DNA of 11,921 bases from an uncultured Verrucomicrobiota bacterium (lineage in GTDB: Bacteria > Verrucomicrobiota > Verrucomicrobiia > Opitutales > Opitutaceae): assembly GCA_903919625.1 (NCBI GenBank), contig CAIXIZ010000274.1, positions 1 through 11,921 of the forward strand. Reading direction: 5' to 3'. Below are positions 6,987 to 11,921 of the stretch, one piece after another. Every line of letters starts with the position of its first letter. Within the stretch, counting starts at the first letter, position 1. The notes below the pieces were generated by a model. The model did no database searches. It had not been told where the DNA came from and was given only the letters and a program-made list of their open reading frames with translations. The position numbers were made by a program, and so were the translations under genes.

Positions 6987-7271
6987 ATGGCTCACATGCC
7001 CATGAAAAAACCTCTCGCAGTAAAAAAGGTCAAAGCCCTGAAACTGGCCAAGCAGGCCCGCGGCACCCTGGCAACGGTCATCACCATGATCGAACAGGAC
7101 ACCTATTGTCCGGAAATCATCCAGCAGACCGACAGTGTGATCGGACTGCTCAAGTCCGTGAAACGGGAGCTGCTGGCGGGCCATCTCGACACCTGCGTGA
7201 TGCACAATATGCTCGAGGACAAACCCGGCGCCATTCACGAGCTGATGAAAATCTACAATTTGTCGCCCTAA
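6987..7271 (+). CDS. csoR: CsoR-family copper-sensing transcriptional repressor
   Basis: CsoR proteins are all-helical tetramers that bind operator DNA and let go when Cu(I) binds, turning on copper-resistance genes. In this 94-residue protein Cys41, His66 and Cys70 reproduce the family's C-x24-H-x3-C Cu(I) ligand spacing, within DTYCPEII and GHLDTC. Tyr40 precedes the first Cys, as in the Mycobacterium tuberculosis protein (Cys36, His61, Cys65). The segment before it (KALKLAKQARGTLATVITMI) replaces the common RLRRIEGQVRGI-type helix; the Gly-Gln pair is absent and Lys is abundant, so DNA recognition may differ. It is the first gene of the copper operon and copA starts 1 nt after its stop. 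A weak AGGT lies 8 nt before the ATG. Regulation by copper is inferred from the ligands and the neighbour. Confidence 0.92.
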   Translation: MAHMPMKKPLAVKKVKALKLAKQARGTLATVITMIEQDTYCPEIIQQTDSVIGLLKSVKRELLAGHLDTCVMHNMLEDKPGAIHELMKIYNLSP

Positions 7272-7272
7272 G

Positions 7273-9540
7273 ATGAACGCCGCCCAAACCTTCCAGGTGC
7301 AAGGGATGCACTGCGCCTCCTGTGCGGCGATGATTGAGCGCACATTCCGCAAGCGCGCGGGCGTGACGTCGGCGGTGGTCAATTATGCCGCGGAAACGGC
7401 GACGGTGGCATTCGATGGGCAGACTGTGCGGCCCGAGGAATTGTCGCAGGCCATTGAGCCGATGGGCTTTAAGCTGGTGCTGGAGAACAAATCCGGAGAG
7501 GCAACGGATCCCAACCGGGCCCGGCAGGAAAAACTGCACGAGCTGGCGGAGATGAGGCGCAAGGTCATGGCCTCCATCCCTCTCGCGGTTTTCAGCATCA
7601 TCATGATGGGGTGGGACAGTTTCGCCCAATTTGGCTGGCTGCCGGAAATGTCCGGGATCTGGCCCGACTTCGTGCACCATCTGTTTCCGGTGCTGGCGAC
7701 CTACATGCTCGTGGTGGTCGGCAGGCCTTATTTGCAAGGAGTCTGGTTCTTTTTACGCCACGGGCAGGCGAACATGGACACGCTCATCGGCCTGGGGACC
7801 GGAGCCGCCTTTGTCTACAGCTTTGTGCTCAATGCGTTTGAGAAGCCGCTGACCGGCCTGCTAAACGTGCATCAGACCTATTACGATGCCACGATCGTGG
7901 TCATCGCCTTTATCACGCTGGGGAAATACCTGGAGGCCAGGGCCAGGCTCCGGACCGGTGACGCCATTGAAAAACTGCTCGGCTTGCAGGCCAAAACGGC
8001 GCGGGTGCTGCGCGACGGGCTGGAAGTCGAAACCCCGCTGGAACAGGTCATGGTTGGTGATGTGATTGTGATCAAGCCGGGGGCCAAAATTCCGGTGGAC
8101 GGCAAGGTGGTCACCGGAGCTTCGTTTGTGGACGAGGCCATGTTGACCGGCGAACCCATCCCGGTGGAGAAACGGGCGGGCGACCAGGTGGTCGCCGGCA
8201 CAGTGAACACCACCGGTGCCTTTACATTTACCGCGGCAAAAGTGGGCGCCGCCACCCTGCTGGCCCACATCATCCGGCAGGTTCAGGAGGCCCAGGGCAG
8301 CAAGGCGCCGGTGCAGGCGTTGGCGGACAAAATCGCGGCGGTCTTTGTGCCATCTGTTTTGGGTCTCGCCGGTTTGTCCCTCGCGCTTTGGCTTGGGATC
8401 GGGAGCAGTTACCTGGGGTTCGCCCATGCCCTCTCGCTGGGGCTTTCCGCCTTCGTCAGCATATTGGTCATTGCCTGTCCCTGTGCGCTCGGCCTGGCGA
8501 CGCCGACGGCCATCATTGTCGGGGTCGGCAAAGGTGCCCGGGAGGGAATATTGGTCCGGGATGCGGAGACCCTCGAGAAACTTCACCAGGTGGACACCGT
8601 GGTGGTGGACAAGACCGGCACCCTTACCAAGGGCCGGCCGGAGTTTGTGGCATTGCGCAATTTTTCGGCGCTGGGCGAACGGGAGCTGCTTGCGCTGCTG
8701 GCCGCGCTGGAGCAAAAATCCGAACATCCCATCGCTTCCGCCATCGTGGCGCACGCGGTCGCCGGGCAGATCATGCCACCGCCTTTGGAAGCGTTTGAAA
8801 GCATCCAGGGCAAAGGCGTCAAGGGAACCATTGGCGGGACAGTCTATTATGCCGGCAACGAACGCCTCGCCGGGGAACTCGGCGTCGGCAGTAAGAATGC
8901 CTCAATCGCGGCCGAAACCACGCAGGGCCGCACCCCGGTATTTTTGATTTCCGGCGGCGGATTGCTGGCCATCGCATTTGTGGCCGATCCGGTGAAAACC
9001 AACGCCCGCGAAGCGGTCGCCCAGCTGCAGGCGCTGGGCGTCGAGGTTATCATGCTGACCGGGGACAATGAAAACACGGCCCGCCATGTCGCGGAGGTGG
9101 TCGGCATCACCAAGGTGTTTGGACATTCGCTGCCCGGTGACAAATTGGATCAGGTGAAAGCGTTGCAGGCCGACGGCCACATTGTCGCGATGGCCGGCGA
9201 TGGCGTCAACGATGCCCCCGCACTGGCCCAGGCCGATGTGGGGATCGCCATGGCGACCGGAACGGACATCGCCATCGAATCGGCCGGAGTCACGCTGTTG
9301 CACGGGGACATCTCCAAGCTCGCAAAGGCGATCAAACTGTCGCGCCTGACGATGCGGGGCATCCGGCAAAATTTGTTCTGGGCCTTCATTTTCAACCTCA
9401 TCGGCATTCCGCTGGCGGGGGGGGTGTTTTACCCTTGGTTTGGCTGGTCGCTCTCCCCGGTTTTCGCCGGACTGGCGATGGCGTTTTCCAGCGTCACGGT
9501 CGTGTCAAATTCATTGCGCCTCAAGACGATGAAAATCTGA
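7273..9540 (+). CDS. copA: Copper-translocating P1B-type ATPase
   Basis: This ATPase moves Cu(I) out of the cytoplasm across the inner membrane, using a phospho-aspartate intermediate. The 755 residues hold one N-terminal HMA metal-binding domain with GMHCASC (Cys14, Cys17), then membrane helices and an actuator domain with MLTGEPIPVEK. The membrane metal site is Cys402-Pro403-Cys404 in IACPCALGLATPTA. The phosphorylation motif is DKTGTLTKG (Asp446), the nucleotide-domain His-Pro pair is His485-Pro486, and the hinge is GDGVNDAP (642-649). In the last two helices are FN (707-708, IFNLIGIPLAGG) and MAFSS (736-740). Cu(I) pumps usually have Tyr-Asn at the first of these; here Phe replaces Tyr. 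The start is 1 nt after the csoR stop and only a few residues before the HMA domain. The next gene begins 5 nt after its stop. A role in supplying copper to exported enzymes, as for CcoI/CtpA-type pumps, is an alternative to pure detoxification. Confidence 0.96.
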   Translation: MNAAQTFQVQGMHCASCAAMIERTFRKRAGVTSAVVNYAAETATVAFDGQTVRPEELSQAIEPMGFKLVLENKSGEATDPNRARQEKLHELAEMRRKVMASIPLAVFSIIMMGWDSFAQFGWLPEMSGIWPDFVHHLFPVLATYMLVVVGRPYLQGVWFFLRHGQANMDTLIGLGTGAAFVYSFVLNAFEKPLTGLLNVHQTYYDATIVVIAFITLGKYLEARARLRTGDAIEKLLGLQAKTARVLRDGLEVETPLEQVMVGDVIVIKPGAKIPVDGKVVTGASFVDEAMLTGEPIPVEKRAGDQVVAGTVNTTGAFTFTAAKVGAATLLAHIIRQVQEAQGSKAPVQALADKIAAVFVPSVLGLAGLSLALWLGIGSSYLGFAHALSLGLSAFVSILVIACPCALGLATPTAIIVGVGKGAREGILVRDAETLEKLHQVDTVVVDKTGTLTKGRPEFVALRNFSALGERELLALLAALEQKSEHPIASAIVAHAVAGQIMPPPLEAFESIQGKGVKGTIGGTVYYAGNERLAGELGVGSKNASIAAETTQGRTPVFLISGGGLLAIAFVADPVKTNAREAVAQLQALGVEVIMLTGDNENTARHVAEVVGITKVFGHSLPGDKLDQVKALQADGHIVAMAGDGVNDAPALAQADVGIAMATGTDIAIESAGVTLLHGDISKLAKAIKLSRLTMRGIRQNLFWAFIFNLIGIPLAGGVFYPWFGWSLSPVFAGLAMAFSSVTVVSNSLRLKTMKI

Positions 9541-9545
9541 GCCCC

Positions 9546-10568
9546 ATGAACACCCACACGTTCCATATTCATGGCATGCACTGCCCGTCCTGCGTCGCCT
9601 TGACGGAGGGTGAGTTGGGCGAAGTGCCGGGGGTGACTCACGTCAAGGCATCGCTCAGTGCGCACTCGGTGAAAATTGCCGGTGATTTTGGGGACAAATC
9701 GCCCGAACGGCTCGCGGCGGACTTCACGGCCAGATTGCAGCAGCACGGGTTTACGGTTTCGGTTGAGAAGGCAAAGGCTGCGGCCCGCTGGGCGGATTTT
9801 CGCCTGGCTGTCCCCCTGGCTGCCGCCGGGATCGGGCTGTTTGTCGTCGTGCAGAAATATGGCGGCTTTCATGGGCTTACTGCCGGAGCGCACATCAGTT
9901 TTGTGACGGCAATTTTACTGGGGGTCACGGCATCGCTTTCCTCCTGCATGGCCATGGTGGGCGGGCTGCTCCTTTCCATCTCCGCAAATTTCGCCAAGGG
10001 CGGGGATGCCGTGCGGCCGCAGCTGCTTTTTCATTTCGGCCGGCTGGGGTCCTTTTTTCTGTTGGGCGGCGTCATTGGTGCGGCCGGGGCGGTGTTTCAA
10101 TTCGGGGACCGCGGGATGCTGGTGCTGGAACTGCTGGTGTCCGCCAGCATGTTCCTGCTCGGGATCAATCTGCTGGATCTTTTCCCCGGAATGAAAAAAT
10201 GGCAGCCAGCCCTGCCGGCCGCCCTTGGGCGCAGGGTGCATGCGCTCAAGACGGTCAACCACATCGCGACGCCATTGCTCATTGGCGTGGCCACGTTTTT
10301 TCTGCCGTGCGGTTTTACCCAGTCCATGCAGCTCTATGCGATCACGACGGGCAGCTTTGTCTCCGGGGCGTTGGCCATGGGTTCTTTTGCCCTCGGCACC
10401 CTGCCGGTTCTTGCGCTGGTGAGTTTCAGTTCCTTCAGCTGCCAAAATCCCGCCCGCGCCGGCGTGGGCTTGAAAACCGCCGGATTGCTGGTCATTTTCT
10501 TTTCGATCTTTAACCTGATCAATGCCTTGGTGGCCTCCGGGATTCTTCCGCCGCTTTTCACCCTCTAA
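9546..10568 (+). CDS. HMA domain - DsbD_2/UreH-like membrane protein (sulfite exporter TauE/SafE-like annotation)
   Basis: The 340-residue protein starts with a heavy-metal-associated domain carrying GMHCPSC (Cys13, Cys16) in residues 1 to ~75. Six or so hydrophobic helices follow between residues 85 and 335. The membrane part has SSCMAMVGGL (Cys134) and FFLPCGFTQSMQLYA (Cys255), one Cys in each half. This is the pattern of the DsbD/CcdA-like transmembrane group (DsbD_2), often labelled TauE/SafE or UreH-like. Such proteins move electrons or metal across the membrane; with an HMA domain and these neighbours, copper or thiol transfer is most likely, but the substrate is inferred. The frame runs upstream into copA (from 9435); I chose ATG 9546 because the HMA motif follows at once. 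The cupredoxin-like gene begins 15 nt after the stop. Confidence 0.85.
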   Translation: MNTHTFHIHGMHCPSCVALTEGELGEVPGVTHVKASLSAHSVKIAGDFGDKSPERLAADFTARLQQHGFTVSVEKAKAAARWADFRLAVPLAAAGIGLFVVVQKYGGFHGLTAGAHISFVTAILLGVTASLSSCMAMVGGLLLSISANFAKGGDAVRPQLLFHFGRLGSFFLLGGVIGAAGAVFQFGDRGMLVLELLVSASMFLLGINLLDLFPGMKKWQPALPAALGRRVHALKTVNHIATPLLIGVATFFLPCGFTQSMQLYAITTGSFVSGALAMGSFALGTLPVLALVSFSSFSCQNPARAGVGLKTAGLLVIFFSIFNLINALVASGILPPLFTL

Positions 10569-10583
10569 ATATCCTTCCATCGC

Positions 10584-11012
10584 ATGAAAGCCGAATCCAT
10601 CGCCTTTGTCGCCCTGAGCCTGTCGGTCATCGTGGGGGCCATCATCCTGGTCCGGCCAACCCCGACACGCCAGGCGACGTCAGTTCAAAATTATGTTTCC
10701 CATGGGGCTGAAACACAGGTGGAGGGAGTGCCGGGCCAGCCGGGGGCAAAGCAATCCATCATGATCCTGGTGAACGATGGGTATAGTCCGGCGGTGATTC
10801 ATGCGCGGGCCGGCATGCCCTTGGACCTCAAATTACGCACTGTTGGCACCCTGGATTGCTCAACTGCGCTCCGCATCCCCAGCATCGGCTGGAGCCAGCA
10901 TCTGCCCCCCACGGGCGAGGTTGCGGTTCAGATCCCGGTGCAAAAGGCCGGGGTCACCGTGATCGGGGTATGCACCATGGGGATGAAGAGTTTCAGGTTC
11001 AATTTCGATTAA
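10584..11012 (+). CDS. Membrane-anchored cupredoxin-like protein
   Basis: The 142-residue protein has one N-terminal hydrophobic segment (about residues 6-23, SIAFVALSLSVIVGAIILV), likely an uncleaved anchor or signal peptide that places the rest outside the cytoplasm. Residues ~57-142 match a cupredoxin-type beta-barrel: IMILVNDGYSP, then TLDCSTALRIPSIGW with Cys92, QHLPPTGEV with His106, and VIGVCTMGMKSFRF with Cys130, Met132 and Met134. Cys and Met residues at these places are typical copper ligands in this subfamily; the exact set cannot be fixed from sequence alone. Similar cupredoxin domains are, as far as I recall, sometimes fused to the C-terminus of HMA-DsbD_2 proteins, here split into two genes. 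It is the last gene of the operon. I find no clear terminator in the 43 nt before the convergent minus-strand gene. Confidence 0.85.
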   Translation: MKAESIAFVALSLSVIVGAIILVRPTPTRQATSVQNYVSHGAETQVEGVPGQPGAKQSIMILVNDGYSPAVIHARAGMPLDLKLRTVGTLDCSTALRIPSIGWSQHLPPTGEVAVQIPVQKAGVTVIGVCTMGMKSFRFNFD

Positions 11013-11055
11013 ACCTCCTCCGCGGCCTGGTCATGCGGTCGCCTGGGCTACGTCG

Positions 11056-11607
11056 TTAGGGCAGCACCTGCAGATCGGCCAGCGGCATCCGTACGTGCAG
11101 GCCTTGCTGGAGCACATCCACGGCGAGGATGATGCCCTTGGGGTTGGCGGGATCATCCACGATGCCTTCCAGGCCACGCAGCGGCCCGCTGACGACCCGC
11201 ACGCGTGAGCCGCGGTGGATCAGCGGGTGCAGGCTCAGTTCCAGCCCGGAGGCGACAATGAGTTTCACATCGGCCAGCTGACGCAGAAATTTCGGTTCGT
11301 CCGCAATGGTGATGACGCGGGCCAGCAGATCCTGCTGATAGACCCGGCTTCGCCGGTCGCGTCCGATGCGGGCAAACACATAGCCGGGAAACAGCGGCTT
11401 GGTGAAACGTTTGGTCTGGCCGCCGTAGCGGCGGACGCTGGCGATCAGCGGCAGATAGTGCTCAAAATGCTCTGCGGTGAGCAGGGCGGAAAATTTCTTT
11501 TCACACCTTGGGCGGGTGTGGCAGACATGCCAGCGGGAGTCGTCCGCCGGTTCCGGCGCGGCGACCGTTGCTCCCCCGGGACCGGCGGGCGGCAAGGTGG
11601 CGCTCAC
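11056..11607 (-). CDS. NusG-family transcription elongation/antitermination paralogue
   Basis: NusG proteins bind RNA polymerase through an N-terminal NGN domain and use a C-terminal KOW domain to contact partners. Paralogues such as RfaH, UpxY and LoaP control particular operons. In this 183-residue protein the NGN domain starts at Trp26 (WHVCHTRPRCEKK) and holds PLFPGYVFARI (71-81). The KOW motif is GSRVRVVSGPLRGLEGIV (133-150). The first 25 residues are Ala/Pro-rich and probably disordered. The start is GTG at 11607, overlapping the aroQ stop in a GTGA quartet, so translation is coupled. The frame stays open further upstream only inside aroQ. The nusG housekeeping gene normally sits with secE and rplK, so this is likely a specialised paralogue; its target operon is not in the window. 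Confidence 0.88.
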   Translation of the reverse strand: MSATLPPAGPGGATVAAPEPADDSRWHVCHTRPRCEKKFSALLTAEHFEHYLPLIASVRRYGGQTKRFTKPLFPGYVFARIGRDRRSRVYQQDLLARVITIADEPKFLRQLADVKLIVASGLELSLHPLIHRGSRVRVVSGPLRGLEGIVDDPANPKGIILAVDVLQQGLHVRMPLADLQVLP

Positions 11608-11921
11608 GGTTTGAGCAGGAAGCGCACCGCGGCGAAGTAGCCTTCCAGCCCCAGCCCGGTGATCACGGCCACGCAGGCGGGGGCGGTCAGTGACGTGTGG
11701 CGGAAGGCTTCGCGCCGGTAGATGTTGGAGATATGCACCTCGACCGTGGGCAGGTGGGCACCGAGCAGGGCATCCCGCAACGCCACGCTCGTGTGGGTAA
11801 GCGCACCGCCGTTGATGACCAGGGCATAGCATTTCGCGTCGGCCAGCTCGGCGATTTTGTCGATGAGCCCGCCCTCATGGTTGGACTGGAAAAACACCAG
11901 GTCGGCGCCGCGTTTGAACTC
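11604..11921 (-). CDS. aroQ: Type II 3-dehydroquinate dehydratase (5' end beyond the window)
   Basis: AroQ converts 3-dehydroquinate to 3-dehydroshikimate in the shikimate pathway, as a cytoplasmic dodecamer. Only the last 105 residues are present; the usual length is about 145, so the N-terminal part with the catalytic Arg/Tyr loop is cut off by the right edge. Visible signatures are FFQSNHEGGLIDKI, VINGGALTHTSVALRDAL, VEVHISNIYRREAFRHTS and ITGLGLEGYFAAVRFL. The His in VEVHISN matches the catalytic His of the family. The usual INPGA is INGGA here, a minor change. The stop overlaps the start of the NusG-like gene by four bases. A GTG within FFQSN (11897) is internal and is not a start. Confidence 0.93.
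   Translation of the reverse strand, partial: EFKRGADLVFFQSNHEGGLIDKIAELADAKCYALVINGGALTHTSVALRDALLGAHLPTVEVHISNIYRREAFRHTSLTAPACVAVITGLGLEGYFAAVRFLLKP

Noticed and set aside
9435..9545. Upstream extension of the HMA-DsbD_2 gene into copA
   Set aside because: The added residues are a frame-shifted copy of the copA C-terminus and precede the HMA domain, which begins naturally at ATG 9546.
11013..11055. Bidirectional terminator between the cupredoxin gene and the NusG-like gene
   Set aside because: The 43-nt gap has GC-rich segments but no stable stem followed by a T-tract on either strand.
11608..11832. Upstream extension of the NusG-like gene inside aroQ
   Set aside because: The 75 extra codons are Arg/Pro/His-rich shadow of aroQ; the GTG overlapping the aroQ stop is a better start.

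Overview
The window is a GC-rich chromosomal segment from a bacterium. The gene set and style suggest a Verrucomicrobiota member, possibly Opitutales-like: rpsP-trmD-rplS without rimM, a DUF2851 protein, a long-form SufT, and starts with almost no Shine-Dalgarno motif. That placement is an inference from gene content, since no rRNA or other phylogenetic marker was compared. No mobile elements, tRNAs, rRNAs or CRISPR arrays are visible. The longest stretch without a gene is about 150 bases.

Layout: (1) 1-951, an unrecognised protein whose frame is open to the left edge. (2) 1018-2792, a translationally coupled pair: a NYN-domain (YacP/Rae1-like) putative ribonuclease and a DUF2851 protein. (3) 2861-4399, the translation block rpsP - terminator - trmD - rplS - terminator; rimM, which usually sits between rpsP and trmD, is missing. 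(4) 4517-6895, signal peptide peptidase SppA (long, two-domain type) followed 15 nt later by the Fe-S assembly factor SufT. (5) 6987-11012, a tightly packed four-gene copper operon: CsoR-family copper sensor, CopA-type P1B ATPase, an HMA-domain/DsbD_2-like membrane protein, and a membrane-anchored cupredoxin-like protein. (6) 11056-11921 on the minus strand, aroQ (cut by the right edge) overlapping a NusG-family paralogue by four bases.

The main system is the copper operon. It pairs a repressor with intact Cu(I) ligands with a Cu(I) ATPase, plus two extra parts (HMA-DsbD_2 and cupredoxin) that could move copper or electrons across the membrane or hand copper to an exported cuproenzyme. Gaps between its genes are 1, 5 and 15 nt, so it is almost certainly one transcript. 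Inverted repeats just upstream of csoR are operator candidates. The translation block is conventional except for the missing rimM, an internal terminator, and Ala/Pro/Val-rich tails on both ribosomal proteins.
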